The notes beneath the pieces were generated by a model. That model did no database searches. It had not been told where the DNA came from and worked only from the letters and a program-made list of their open reading frames with translations. A stretch of DNA of 64,000 nucleotides, from assembly GCF_001421505.1 (NCBI RefSeq), contig NZ_LMKL01000007.1, positions 1-64,000 of the forward strand, written 5' to 3'. The number at the start of each line of letters is the position of its first letter. Positions within the stretch are counted from its first letter, which is position 1. The DNA is from Sphingomonas sp. Leaf17. GTDB taxonomy: Bacteria > Pseudomonadota > Alphaproteobacteria > Sphingomonadales > Sphingomonadaceae. Made by a program: the position numbers and the translations under genes. Positions 1 to 9,169 of this stretch are shown in pieces.

Positions 1-90
1 TGGCGCCGCGTCGCTACCCGCTACGATCGATGCCCGACCGTCTTCTTTTCCGCTATCGCGCTCGCCGCCACCGTCATCTTCTGGCTCTGA
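1..90 (+). CDS. IS5-family transposase, C-terminal fragment
   Basis: The first 30 codons of the window are open and end in TGA. They encode the tail of a DDE transposase: the motif RRVATRYD near residue 2 followed by a hydrophobic end (ALAATVIFWL) is the characteristic C terminus of many IS5-family transposases in alphaproteobacteria. The start lies outside the window, so length and integrity cannot be judged. The gene sits directly downstream of rdgB in convergent orientation. Assignment to the IS5 family rests on recall of this terminal motif and no alignment was possible. Confidence 0.75.
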   Translation, partial: WRRVATRYDRCPTVFFSAIALAATVIFWL

Positions 91-110
91 TCAATGAGTC
101 GTGACCCTAG
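1..110 (+). mobile_element. Right end of an IS5-like insertion sequence
   Basis: After the transposase stop there are 16 bases ending in TGAGTCGTGACC, which look like a terminal inverted repeat. CTAG follows at 107-110. IS5-type elements often duplicate a 4-base CTAG-like target, so the element probably ends at 106 and CTAG is one target copy. The other end is outside the window, so the repeat and duplication cannot be confirmed. Confidence 0.55.
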
Positions 111-131
111 CGCAGAGGCCGCGGGGTTGTT

Positions 132-209
132 CGTCATTGCGAGCGAAGCGCAGTCATTAAGGATTATCGGCAGGACGCTCTGGATTGCTTCGCTTCGCTC
201 GCAATGACG
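132..209. repeat. Dispersed palindromic repeat, CGTCATTGCGAGCG type
   Basis: The left arm CGTCATTGCGAGCGAAGCG and the right arm (GCTTCGCTCGCAATGACG at its end) form an imperfect inverted repeat around an unpaired centre. A second copy of the same family lies at 57865-57942 and a related one at 27192-27265. It is probably a REP-like intergenic element that folds in RNA and may act as a terminator or mRNA stabiliser. Confidence 0.8.
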
Positions 210-269
210 GGGGGATGTTTCCGAGGCGTCGAATGGTCCGGTCGCTGGTCGTCCGTCACTTCGGAAAGA

Positions 270-899
270 TCAGAACACCGCATCCACCAACTGCCGGAAC
301 GCGTCCGCCCTATGGCTCATCGCGTGCTTTTCGACCGGGTCCATTTCGCCGAAGGTCTGGGTGTAGCCGTCGGGGAGGAACATGGCGTCGTAGCCGAAGC
401 CGTTCGTCCCGCGTGGGGGCCAGACCAGCGTGCCGTCGACGCGGCCCTCGAACCATTCGACGTGGCCGTCGGGCCAGGCGAGGGCGAGGGCGCAGACGAA
501 GTGGGCGGCTCGGCTCGGATTGTCGCCCGATGCCTCGATGCGGTCGTTGACCAGCGCCATGGCGGCGGTGAAGTCCTTCGACGGGCCGGCCCAGCGTGCG
601 GAGAAGATGCCGGGGTCGCCGCCCAGCGCGTCAACGCACATACCGCTGTCGTCGGCGAGTGCCGGCAGGCCGGAGAGATCGGCGGCCTGCAACGCTTTCA
701 GCTCGGCGTTGGCGACGAAGGTGGTGCCGGTCTCCTCCGGCTCGGGCAGGTCGAGCGCGCCGGCCGAGACGGGGTCGACACCATAGTCGCCGAGCAGCGC
801 CTCGATCTCGATGACCTTGCCGGCGTTGTGGCTGGCGATGACCAGCTTGCCGGGGTGCAGCTTGCGGATTGCCTGGGGCGTGTCGCCTTCGCCGCTCAT
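270..899 (-). CDS. rdgB: dITP/XTP pyrophosphatase (RdgB/HAM1 family)
   Basis: This cytosolic house-cleaning enzyme hydrolyses dITP, ITP and XTP to monophosphates, keeping deaminated purines out of nucleic acids. The 209-residue length is normal. Family motifs are in order: ASHNAGK (about residues 22-28) for phosphate binding, [11 protein letters not shown] (about 82-92) with the catalytic acidic residues, TNGFGYD (about 164-170), and the C-terminal SHRADAF. The ATG overlaps the rph stop by 4 bases, so the two are one operon and translationally coupled. In many alphaproteobacteria hemW follows rdgB; here an insertion sequence end lies there instead. Confidence 0.96.
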   Translation of the reverse strand: MSGEGDTPQAIRKLHPGKLVIASHNAGKVIEIEALLGDYGVDPVSAGALDLPEPEETGTTFVANAELKALQAADLSGLPALADDSGMCVDALGGDPGIFSARWAGPSKDFTAAMALVNDRIEASGDNPSRAAHFVCALALAWPDGHVEWFEGRVDGTLVWPPRGTNGFGYDAMFLPDGYTQTFGEMDPVEKHAMSHRADAFRQLVDAVF

Positions 900-1612
900 G
901 CCGCGACCGCCCGGGCCTGTGCGGCGAAGATCTCGGTGCAGCCCATGCGGGCGAGGCGGAGCAGGCGGAGCAACGCTTCCTCGTCATAGGTGGCGTGTTC
1001 GGCGGTCGCCTGTGCCTCGGCGATATGGCCGTTTTCGAGCAGCACGAAATTGGCGTCGGCGTCGGCGTTCGAATCCTCGTCATAGTCGAGGTCGAGGACC
1101 GGGTTGCCCTGATAGATGCCGCAGGAGACGGCGGCGACCTTCTGTTTGATCGGGTCGACGGTCAGCTTGCCGTCGCGCAGCAGGCCGTCGATCGCGAGGC
1201 GCATCGCGACCCATGCGCCGGAGATCGACGCGGTGCGGGTGCCGCCATCGGCCTGGATGACGTCGCAATCGAGCGTGATCTGGCGTTCACCCAGCAGCTT
1301 CATGTCCATGACCGAGCGGAGCGAACGGCCGATGAGGCGCTGGATTTCCTGGGTGCGGCCCGACTGCTTGCCCTTGGCGGCCTCGCGGTTGCTGCGCGTG
1401 TGGGTGGCGCGCGGGAGCATGCCGTATTCGGCGGTGACCCAGCCCTCGCCCTTGCCGCGCATGAACGGCGGCACCCGGTCCTCGACCGACGCGGTGACGA
1501 GCACTTTGGTGTCGCCGAAGCCGATCAGCACCGATCCTTCCGCATGGCGGGTGAAGCGCGGTTCGATGGTGATGGCGCGCATCTGGTCTGGGGTACGGCC
1601 GGAAGGACGCAA
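896..1612 (-). CDS. rph: Ribonuclease PH
   Basis: A phosphorolytic 3'-to-5' exoribonuclease that trims tRNA 3' ends. It is 238 residues long, as expected. The N-terminal RPSGR, the arginine-rich [18 protein letters not shown] segment and the [14 protein letters not shown] phosphate-binding region around residue 125 are all present, as is the DLDYDEDS motif near residue 180. It is the first gene of an rph-rdgB pair and faces away from the lipoprotein-hrcA-grpE genes. In alphaproteobacteria this divergent arrangement with hrcA is common. Confidence 0.97.
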   Translation of the reverse strand: MRPSGRTPDQMRAITIEPRFTRHAEGSVLIGFGDTKVLVTASVEDRVPPFMRGKGEGWVTAEYGMLPRATHTRSNREAAKGKQSGRTQEIQRLIGRSLRSVMDMKLLGERQITLDCDVIQADGGTRTASISGAWVAMRLAIDGLLRDGKLTVDPIKQKVAAVSCGIYQGNPVLDLDYDEDSNADADANFVLLENGHIAEAQATAEHATYDEEALLRLLRLARMGCTEIFAAQARAVAA

Positions 1613-1695
1613 GGCAAGTCTCCTGAGGTTCGGGATTCTTGCCTAGACCGGGCGGGCGGAACGCGCCAGAGACGATGCCTCAACTTTGCGGGAGT

Positions 1696-2211
1696 ATGCA
1701 GGTGAAGCGGATTGCGGTGATGATGGCGGCGGCGATGACGGGCGGCTGCACGATGTCGACGATGTCGACGATGACGCCGGTGGGCACGCCGGTCGCGATC
1801 GAGCGCGAGACGATCCGCTATGCGACCGAACCGTGTTTCGGAACGTGCCCGGTCTATTCGGTGACGGTCCAGCCGGATGGCAGCGGCGTCTTTACCGGCG
1901 TGCAGCATACGGCCGTGACGGGCGAGCGGGCGTTCAAGGCGACGCCGGACGCCTATCGGCGGTTTGCCGCGCGGTTGCAGCCCTATCGCCCGGCGCAGGG
2001 CGACATGCTGTACGAGCAGGGGACGGCCCTTTGCCCCAATGCCGCGACCGATGGCCCGAGCGTCGACGTGCGCTGGAGCGACATCAGCGGCGGCGGCGCG
2101 CATCTGCGCTATTATTACGGGTGCGGCGTTGAAAAGCTGCGGCCGATGGCCGACGCGTTGCGCGCAGCACCGGCGGACCTGCCGATCGCGGCGTTCATCG
2201 GTCCGCGTTGA
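1696..2211 (+). CDS. Small lipoprotein with DUF6438 domain
   Basis: An exported protein of about 171 residues of unknown function. A short hydrophobic stretch rich in M and A leads to the lipobox-like MTGGC, so it is probably a lipoprotein. The rest contains the block RYATEPCFGTCPVYSVTV, typical of DUF6438 proteins, with a pair of conserved cysteines. The start is uncertain: ATG at 1696 has GGGAG only one base upstream, whereas GTG at 1702 has GGAG at a good 7-base spacing. An in-frame ATG at 1639 would place unrelated sequence before the signal. It lies 31 bases before hrcA and may be co-transcribed. Confidence 0.75.
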   Translation: MQVKRIAVMMAAAMTGGCTMSTMSTMTPVGTPVAIERETIRYATEPCFGTCPVYSVTVQPDGSGVFTGVQHTAVTGERAFKATPDAYRRFAARLQPYRPAQGDMLYEQGTALCPNAATDGPSVDVRWSDISGGGAHLRYYYGCGVEKLRPMADALRAAPADLPIAAFIGPR

Positions 2212-2242
2212 GGTCTTACGGCAGGCACCCCAGATACGTGTC

Positions 2243-3286
2243 ATGGCGATCACCCCCATCACCGAACTGACCGACCGGGCGCGCGACGTGTTCCGCACGG
2301 TCGTCGACAGCTATCTGGCGAGCGGCGTGCCGGTGGGATCGAAGACGATCGCCCAGATGTCGCGGCTGAACCTGTCGCCTGCCTCGATCCGGGGGGTGAT
2401 GCAGGAGCTGGAGGAACTGGGGTTGCTGGCCAGCCCGCATACCAGCGCCGGGCGGATGCCGACCGACCGGGGCCTGCGGCTGTTCGTCGACGGGATGATG
2501 CAGTCGCTGGAACCCTCCGCCGAGGAGCGCGCGGCGATCGAGGCGCGCGCCGGGGGGGGCGGGCCGGTCGAGGAGGCGCTGGCGGCGACGACGGCGGCGC
2601 TGTCGGGCCTGTCGGCGTGCGCGGGGCTGGTGATGGTGCCCAAGCGCGAGGTGACGCTGCGGCAGATCGCGTTCGTGCCGTTGTCGGGGACGCAGGCGCT
2701 GGCGGTGCTGGTCAGCGAGGACGGCGCGGTCGAGAACCGGGTCGTGGCGCTGGGCGCGGGCATGACGCCGTCCGCACTGGTCGAGGCGGGGAACTACATG
2801 ACCGCGACGCTGGCCGGGCTGACGCTGGCCGAGGCGCGGGCGCGGGTCGAGCGCGAAATGGCCGAGGGGCAGGCGGCGATCGACGGCGCGGCGCGGGTGC
2901 TGGTCGAGCGCGGCCTTGCGGTGTGGAGCGAGGACGGCGCGCGGCGGCCGGTGCTGATCGTGCGCGGGCAGGGGCGGCTGATCGACGCGGCGGCGGCGGC
3001 GGACCTGGACCGGGTGCGCGACCTGCTCGACGACCTGGAGGGCAAGCAGGAGATCGCCGGGCTGCTCGACAGCGCGCGCGCCGGGGATGCGACCCGGATC
3101 TTCATCGGCGCGGAAAACAAATTGTTCGCACTGTCGGGATCGTCGGTGATCGCCCGGCCGTTCCGTGGGCTGGACGGGCAGGTGGTCGGCGTCGTCGGCG
3201 TGATCGGCCCGACACGGTTGAACTATGCGCGAGTCGTGCCGATAGTGGACTTCACGGCGGCGACGCTCGCCCGATTGATGGGCTGA
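2243..3286 (+). CDS. hrcA: Heat-inducible transcription repressor HrcA
   Basis: HrcA normally binds CIRCE operators and represses chaperone genes. The 347-residue product starts with a winged-helix domain (ELTDRARDVFRTVVDSYL, then VGSKTIAQ and LSPASIRGVMQELEELGLL, about residues 6-60), followed by the linker SPHTSAGRMPTDRGLR and a GAF-like effector domain. The ending IGPTRLNYARVVPIVDFTA is the usual HrcA C terminus. ATG at 2243 is chosen because homologues begin just before this helix, although no clear ribosome binding site is seen. No CIRCE operator (TTAGCACTC-N9-GAGTGCTAA) was found before dnaK or grpE, so its targets may be elsewhere. Confidence 0.96.
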   Translation: MAITPITELTDRARDVFRTVVDSYLASGVPVGSKTIAQMSRLNLSPASIRGVMQELEELGLLASPHTSAGRMPTDRGLRLFVDGMMQSLEPSAEERAAIEARAGGGGPVEEALAATTAALSGLSACAGLVMVPKREVTLRQIAFVPLSGTQALAVLVSEDGAVENRVVALGAGMTPSALVEAGNYMTATLAGLTLAEARARVEREMAEGQAAIDGAARVLVERGLAVWSEDGARRPVLIVRGQGRLIDAAAAADLDRVRDLLDDLEGKQEIAGLLDSARAGDATRIFIGAENKLFALSGSSVIARPFRGLDGQVVGVVGVIGPTRLNYARVVPIVDFTAATLARLMG

Positions 3287-3302
3287 GGCGCTCGCCACAG
3301 AG

Positions 3303-3863
3303 ATGACAGGGAATGGCATGACCGAGAACGAGACGACCGAAACCCCCGAGACCCTGCGTGACGAGACGGCCGAGGCCGCGCCCGAAGTGGCCGAGCACGA
3401 CCGGGTCGCCAAGCTGGAAGACGAACTGGCCGAGGCGAAGCAGGCGGTGCTGTACGCGCATGCCGACGTACAGAACATTCGCCGCCGGGCGGAAAAGGAA
3501 TCGGCCGACGCACGCGCCTATGCCGCGACCGCATTCGCGCGCGACATCCTGTCGGTGGCGGACAACCTGTCGCGCGGGCTGTCGGCGATTCCGGCCGACC
3601 TGCGCGGCGACGACAAGATGAAGGGTCTGGTCACGGGCCTTGAGGCGACGGGCCGCGAACTGGAGACGGTGTTCCAGCGGCACGGTATCACCAAGATTCC
3701 GGCGATGGGCGAGATGCTCGATCCCAACAAGCATCAGGTGATGATGGAAATGCCGAGCGACCAGCCGGCAGGAACCGTCGTGCAGGAAATGCAGGCGGGC
3801 TACATGATCCGCGACCGGTTGTTGCGGCCGGCGCTGGTGGCGACGGCGAAGACGCCGGATTGA
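3303..3863 (+). CDS. grpE: Nucleotide exchange factor GrpE
   Basis: This cytosolic partner of DnaK promotes ADP release and serves as a thermosensor. The 186-residue protein has an acidic, disordered N terminus (TENETTETPETL), a long coiled coil (about 33-80, containing YAHADVQNIRRRAEKE), and the C-terminal beta domain (GMVVQ-like region at HQVMMEMPSD...GTVVQEMQAGYMIRDRLLRPA). A second ATG at 3318 is an equally possible start. It follows hrcA by 16 bases, the classical hrcA-grpE operon, and dnaK-dnaJ lie 3.3 kb downstream. Confidence 0.97.
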   Translation: MTGNGMTENETTETPETLRDETAEAAPEVAEHDRVAKLEDELAEAKQAVLYAHADVQNIRRRAEKESADARAYAATAFARDILSVADNLSRGLSAIPADLRGDDKMKGLVTGLEATGRELETVFQRHGITKIPAMGEMLDPNKHQVMMEMPSDQPAGTVVQEMQAGYMIRDRLLRPALVATAKTPD

Positions 3864-3892
3864 TTTGGAGGCGCGCCGTTGCGCCAATGCGG

Positions 3893-3986
3893 ACCACCCC
3901 GGCGAAGGCCGGGGCCCAACCGGGTAAGCGTTTGTAAATCCTCACCATCGCCGGCCCAATTGGGCCCCGGCCTTCGCCGGGGTGGT
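3893..3986. repeat. 26-bp perfect inverted repeat, CCCGGCGAAGGCCGGGG type
   Basis: Positions 3893-3918 and 3961-3986 are perfect reverse complements of each other (26 bases), separated by 42 bases. Each arm contains its own small palindrome, CCCGGCGAAGGCCGGGG. It lies between grpE and the threonine-synthase-like gene. No T-run follows. This type of element is frequent between genes in sphingomonads and caulobacters; here it probably serves as an mRNA end or stabilising structure. Confidence 0.85.
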
Positions 3987-4045
3987 TGATGCATTGAGTG
4001 GCGTTCTGTCGGCGACGCAATACGGGCCGTCCAAAGGGTCTAACA

Positions 4046-5269
<1,224 letters not shown>

Positions 5270-5437
5270 GTCGGCGCATGGCGGCCGGCAGCATGGCCAT
5301 GTGCAGGAAATGGCACAGGTTGTGGCGGGCAGGACCGGGAAACGCGACCGGCCGCGCCGTCCGGGCGACCTGCCGCCGCGACCCGCGCGTCGCGGATCGG
5401 CTATACGGGTCGCCAAGACAATGCGTGGGAGCGACCA

Positions 5438-5575
5438 TTGAAGATCTGGAAAAAGGAACCGCAGCAGCTTGAGAGCGTACTCGCTGTTGGATGGGAAGAA
5501 ACCGGCGCGGTCGTTCTGGTTCTGGTGGCCGTGGTGATCCTGATCGGTCAGTATGTCCTTGGTTTCAGGAAGTAA
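5438..5575 (+). CDS. Putative 45-residue single-pass membrane protein
   Basis: A short open frame starting with TTG and preceded by GGGAG at 6-base spacing. The product begins with a charged stretch (KIWKKEPQQLE), then has a tryptophan-acidic segment and one strongly hydrophobic helix (about residues 24-38: AVVLVLVAVVILIGQ) and ends in basic FRK. This topology is typical of small inner-membrane proteins. It lies 56 bases before the next lipoprotein gene on the same strand. No family was recognised. The good ribosome binding site and the membrane pattern support it; the rare start codon and small size weaken it. Confidence 0.5.
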   Translation: MKIWKKEPQQLESVLAVGWEETGAVVLVLVAVVILIGQYVLGFRK

Positions 5576-5631
5576 TCGCGTCGCGGCCTGACAGCCATTC
5601 GGGGACGATACTTTTGTGACCGGGAGATTGC

Positions 5632-6084
5632 ATGGTGAAGTGGTATTTTGCGTTGGGCGCAGCGGCGCTGTCCTTGAGCGCGTGCGGCGGTAGCGCGATC
5701 GAGGAGGCGGCAAACAATCAGCAGGCGGCGGTCGTGCTGCGTGATCTGGCGGCGTCCAATATCTCCAGTCCGGCACCGCCCGAACTGAAGATTCCGGGCG
5801 TGGAAATGACGACGCCGTCCGACACCCGGTCGAAATATTTTCTGCTGCGCCAGCGCCCGACCGTGATCGGCCAGACGATCGCGATCATCCGGCAGGAGCT
5901 GAACGGTCGCGTCGCCTATGCGCGGCTCGAACTGAACTGCGAGCAGCGGTTGTTGCACGTCGTTGGCGTGGCCGACACACGCGCGCGGGTCGAGACGAAC
6001 GTTGCCTATGACGGCCCGCTGCGGCCGGTCGAGGGCTTGCCGCTGCGTGGTGAAATGCTCGATTTCATCTGCAAGCGGCAATAG
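5632..6084 (+). CDS. Hypothetical lipoprotein, 150 residues
   Basis: The N terminus has two charges, a hydrophobic core and the lipobox LSAC (Cys near residue 18), so this is an envelope lipoprotein. The mature part has no recognised domain; it contains two cysteines near the end (LNCEQRLL and FICKRQ) that could form a disulfide. GGGAG lies 5 bases before the ATG, supporting this start. The gene ends 28 bases from the convergent zinc-protease-like gene. Function unknown. Confidence 0.8.
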   Translation: MVKWYFALGAAALSLSACGGSAIEEAANNQQAAVVLRDLAASNISSPAPPELKIPGVEMTTPSDTRSKYFLLRQRPTVIGQTIAIIRQELNGRVAYARLELNCEQRLLHVVGVADTRARVETNVAYDGPLRPVEGLPLRGEMLDFICKRQ

Positions 6085-6112
6085 CAGCCGCGAACCGTCC
6101 GCCGCGACGTCT

Positions 6113-6583
6113 TCAGTCGCGTCGGACCGGGGTGGGGGTGAACGGCAACAGCGTGTCATATTGGGCGAGCGCGGGCGCCCCCGCCACACGGGCGCCGCGA
6201 CGCAGCAGGAAGGCGTGGCGGACTATTTCCGCCTGTTGTTCCAGTCCGTATCGGTGGAACGCCTGACCGGGCTTGAACGCATAGTCGTAGCGGCACCACG
6301 GATGGCGGGCGAGGGGCAGGAAGATGCCGCGCTGATGTTGCCAGATGTGGGTCATCTCGTGGATGAACAGCCCCTGGTCGGTGAGGGCGCAGGGGCCGAA
6401 ATCGTCGCGCCAGCCGTGACCCTTGGGATGGAAATGGATGCAGCCGGTCGGGGCCATGACAACATCCTTCGGCTGAAAGAATGCCCATTTCGTGCGGGCG
6501 AGACGCACCTGTGTGTAGTCGATCGCGTCACCGAAGACGCTTTGGGCCAGCGCCTTTTCGCCCTCGGTCAGGTGGCGCTTCAC
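6113..6583 (-). CDS. HExxH zinc-metalloprotease-like protein ('vgr-related')
   Basis: A 156-residue protein with the zinc-binding motif HEMTH (about residues 75-79) in the context LFIHEMTHIWQHQ, as in minimal gluzincin-like peptidases. A later conserved block, GLEQQAEIVRH, could provide the third zinc ligand (glutamate). There is no signal peptide. Sphingomonad genomes carry similar proteins annotated as 'vgr related protein'; a real link to type VI VgrG proteins is not shown here and no other T6SS gene is in the window. Its start overlaps the stop of the upstream copper-chaperone gene by 4 bases, so they form an operon. Activity is an inference from the motif. Confidence 0.78.
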   Translation of the reverse strand: MKRHLTEGEKALAQSVFGDAIDYTQVRLARTKWAFFQPKDVVMAPTGCIHFHPKGHGWRDDFGPCALTDQGLFIHEMTHIWQHQRGIFLPLARHPWCRYDYAFKPGQAFHRYGLEQQAEIVRHAFLLRRGARVAGAPALAQYDTLLPFTPTPVRRD

Positions 6584-7023
6584 GCGTCGGGTGCCGGGTC
6601 GCCGGCGTTCACCAGATAGGCCTTGCGCTGCATGTGGCTGCCGTCGGCGAAGGTGAAGGTGAGCAGCATCGCGCCGACCTGACGCGCGCGCTGGTCGACG
6701 TCGAACAGCATGACATGGCGGCCGCCGGGGGCGAAGGCGATCTTCGTGGCGGCGGGGATGGCGACGCTGGTGATCGGCCGCATGGAGGCCATGCCGGCAC
6801 TACCCTTCATACTTTCGTGCATTTCCGCACGGATCGCGAAATCGGCGCTGACGTTGACCAAAGTGGTATCGGCGGGGCCGCCCTCGATCGTGAAATAGGC
6901 GGCACCCGGCCGGCTGGGGACGGCGGGCATGCGGACCCAGGCATCCTCGATTTCGATCACGCGCGGCTTGGTGCAGCCGGCCAGCGCAAGGCCCACTGCC
7001 GCCATCGTCACGAAAATACGCAT
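6580..7023 (-). CDS. Periplasmic copper chaperone, PCu(A)C family
   Basis: PCu(A)C proteins carry Cu(I) in the periplasm and help load the CuA centre of cytochrome oxidase. This 147-residue protein has a lipobox (LAGC) after a short hydrophobic segment, so it is probably membrane-anchored. The copper ligands follow the family pattern: AEMHES with a Met nearby, then after about 40 residues GRHVMLFD with His and Met. ATG at 7023 is chosen so that the signal sequence is terminal; in-frame ATGs at 7035 and 7083 exist. It is the first gene of a two-gene operon and faces away from dnaK. Confidence 0.88.
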   Translation of the reverse strand: MRIFVTMAAVGLALAGCTKPRVIEIEDAWVRMPAVPSRPGAAYFTIEGGPADTTLVNVSADFAIRAEMHESMKGSAGMASMRPITSVAIPAATKIAFAPGGRHVMLFDVDQRARQVGAMLLTFTFADGSHMQRKAYLVNAGDPAPDA

Positions 7024-7073
7024 ATTCCTGTCCATCCTCGGGATTTTCGATGTTGGCGTACCTGCCGCACAAT

Positions 7074-7101
7074 CTTGCGGCAAGAATAAGCTAACCTATA
7101 T
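7074..7101 (+). promoter_or_regulatory. Candidate heat-shock (RpoH) promoter of dnaK
   Basis: CTTG at 7074-7077 is followed, after exactly 17 bases, by CCTATAT at 7095-7101. Alphaproteobacterial sigma-32 promoters follow CTTG-N17-CYTATNT, so all positions of the short consensus match. The site is 80 bases upstream of the dnaK ATG. It is the only strong candidate between dnaK and the divergent copper-chaperone gene and predicts heat induction of dnaK-dnaJ. Confidence 0.75.
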
Positions 7102-7180
7102 CGCACCCCATCAAGTCGGTTGCGCCGCCGTAACGGCAGCGTGACCAAGGGTTTTCGTTTGCGAGGGGCTATCAGGACTC

Positions 7181-9085
7181 ATGGCTAAAGTAATCGGCAT
7201 CGATCTCGGCACCACCAACAGCTGCGTTTCGGTGATGGAGGGCGGCAAGCCCAAGGTGATCGAGAATGCGGAGGGCGCGCGCACCACGCCGTCGATCGTC
7301 GCCTTCGCCAAGGATGGCGAGCGACTGGTCGGCCAGCCGGCCAAGCGCCAGGCGGTGACCAATGGCGACAACACGATCTTCGCGGTGAAGCGCCTGATCG
7401 GCCGCCGGTTCGACGATCCGATCACCAAGAAGGACACCGAGCTGGTCCCGTACAAGATTTCGCGCGGGCCGAATGGCGATGCGTGGGTCAACGCGGGCGG
7501 CACCGATTACAGCCCGTCGCAGATCAGCGCGTTCATCCTGCAGAAGATGAAGGAAACCGCCGAGAGCTATCTGGGCGAGACGGTTACGCAGGCGGTCATC
7601 ACCGTGCCGGCGTATTTCAACGACGCCCAGCGTCAGGCGACCAAGGATGCCGGCCAGATCGCCGGCCTGGAAGTGCTGCGCATCATCAACGAGCCGACCG
7701 CGGCTGCGCTGGCGTACGGCATGGAGAAGCAGGACGGCAAGACGATCGCGGTCTATGACCTTGGCGGCGGCACGTTCGATATCTCGATCCTGGAGATCGG
7801 TGACGGCGTGTTCGAGGTGAAGGCGACCAACGGCGACACGTTCCTGGGCGGCGAGGATTTCGATTCCAAGATCGTCCAGTTCCTGGCCGACGAGTTCAAG
7901 AAGGTCGAGGGCATCGACCTGACCAAGGACAAGCTGGCGCTTCAGCGTCTGAAGGAAGCGGCCGAGAAGGCGAAGATCGAGCTGTCGTCGGCAGCGTCGA
8001 CCGAGGTCAACCTGCCCTTCATCACCGCCGATGCAACGGGTCCGAAGCATTTGGTGAAGGCGATCACCCGCGCCGATCTGGAGCGTCTGGTCGACGACCT
8101 GATCCAGCGCACGCTGGAGCCATGCCGCAAGGCGATGAAGGATGCCGGTGTCACCGCGTCGGAGATTTCGGAAGTCGTGATGGTTGGCGGCATGACCCGC
8201 ATGCCCAAGGTGCGCGACGTCGTGAAGTCGTTCTTCGGCAAGGAAGGTCATACCGGCGTGAACCCGGACGAGGTCGTGGCGATGGGCGCCGCGATCCAGG
8301 CCGGTGTGTTGCAGGGTGACGTCAAGGACGTGCTGCTGCTCGACGTCACGCCGCTGAGCCTTGGCATCGAGACGCTGGGTGGCGTGTTCACCCGGATGAT
8401 CGACCGCAACACGACGATCCCGACCAAGAAGTCGCAGACCTATTCGACCGCCGACGACAACCAGCAGGCGGTGACGATCCGCGTGTTCCAGGGCGAGCGC
8501 GAAATGGCGGCGGACAACAAGATGCTGGGCCAGTTCGATCTGGTCGGCATCCCGTCGGCTCCGCGCGGCGTGCCGCAGATCGAGGTCACGTTCGACATCG
8601 ACGCCAATGGCATCGTCAACGTGTCGGCCAAGGACAAGGGCACCGGCAAGGAGCAGCAGATCCGCATCCAGGCATCGGGTGGCCTGTCGGATTCGGACAT
8701 CGAGCAGATGGTGCGCGATGCCGAGCAGTTCGCCGAGGACGACAAGAAGCGTCGTGCGGGTGCCGAGGCAAAGAACAACGCCGAGAGCCTGATCCACACG
8801 ACCGAGCGTCAGCTGGCCGACAATGGCGACAAGATCGACGCTGCGCTGAAGTCGGAAATCGAGGCGGCGATCGCCGAGACGAAGACGGCGGTCGAGGGCG
8901 GTGATGCCGATGCGATGAGCGAGAAGAGCCAGGCGCTGGCGCAGGTCGCGATGAAGCTGGGTCAGGCGATCTATGAAAAGCAGCAGCAGTCGGAGGCTTC
9001 GCCATCCGCTGATGCAGCCGATGCGCCCAAGGACGACGTGGTCGATGCCGAGTTCTCGGAAGTCGACGAAGGCCATAAAGCCTGA
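7181..9085 (+). CDS. dnaK: Molecular chaperone DnaK (Hsp70)
   Basis: ATP-driven cytosolic chaperone, 634 residues. The ATPase domain (1-380) shows [11 protein letters not shown], the phosphate-2 loop [13 protein letters not shown] (about 193-205) and [11 protein letters not shown] (about 333). The linker [16 protein letters not shown] is followed by the substrate-binding domain and helical lid, ending in a variable tail. DnaJ (9170) and GrpE (3303) are its partners in this window. The start is the first ATG after a putative heat-shock promoter at 7074-7101. Nothing is missing from the catalytic motifs. Confidence 0.99.
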   Translation: MAKVIGIDLGTTNSCVSVMEGGKPKVIENAEGARTTPSIVAFAKDGERLVGQPAKRQAVTNGDNTIFAVKRLIGRRFDDPITKKDTELVPYKISRGPNGDAWVNAGGTDYSPSQISAFILQKMKETAESYLGETVTQAVITVPAYFNDAQRQATKDAGQIAGLEVLRIINEPTAAALAYGMEKQDGKTIAVYDLGGGTFDISILEIGDGVFEVKATNGDTFLGGEDFDSKIVQFLADEFKKVEGIDLTKDKLALQRLKEAAEKAKIELSSAASTEVNLPFITADATGPKHLVKAITRADLERLVDDLIQRTLEPCRKAMKDAGVTASEISEVVMVGGMTRMPKVRDVVKSFFGKEGHTGVNPDEVVAMGAAIQAGVLQGDVKDVLLLDVTPLSLGIETLGGVFTRMIDRNTTIPTKKSQTYSTADDNQQAVTIRVFQGEREMAADNKMLGQFDLVGIPSAPRGVPQIEVTFDIDANGIVNVSAKDKGTGKEQQIRIQASGGLSDSDIEQMVRDAEQFAEDDKKRRAGAEAKNNAESLIHTTERQLADNGDKIDAALKSEIEAAIAETKTAVEGGDADAMSEKSQALAQVAMKLGQAIYEKQQQSEASPSADAADAPKDDVVDAEFSEVDEGHKA

Positions 9086-9120
9086 AGCCCTGAGGCCGGA
9101 AACGGCCAGTTGAACCATAA

Positions 9121-9151
9121 CCGTCATGCCGGTGTATCACCGGCATGACGG
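9121..9151. repeat. Perfect hairpin between dnaK and dnaJ
   Basis: A 14-base perfect inverted repeat (CCGTCATGCCGGTG and its complement) with a 3-base loop lies in the 84-base dnaK-dnaJ gap. There is no T-run. It could protect the dnaK message 3' end or reduce read-through so that dnaK is made in excess of dnaJ. Similar structures in other bacteria serve this purpose, but that role is inferred. Confidence 0.75.
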
Positions 9152-9169
9152 CATGGTCGCGGAGACGGC

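Noticed and set aside
5278..5472. 64-codon frame between the threonine synthase and the small membrane protein
   Set aside because: No ribosome site, Arg/Gly-rich composition and no recognisable pattern.
7172..9127. 651-codon minus-strand frame opposite dnaK
   Set aside because: Exact antisense of dnaK with repetitive Arg/Leu/His composition and no recognisable domain.
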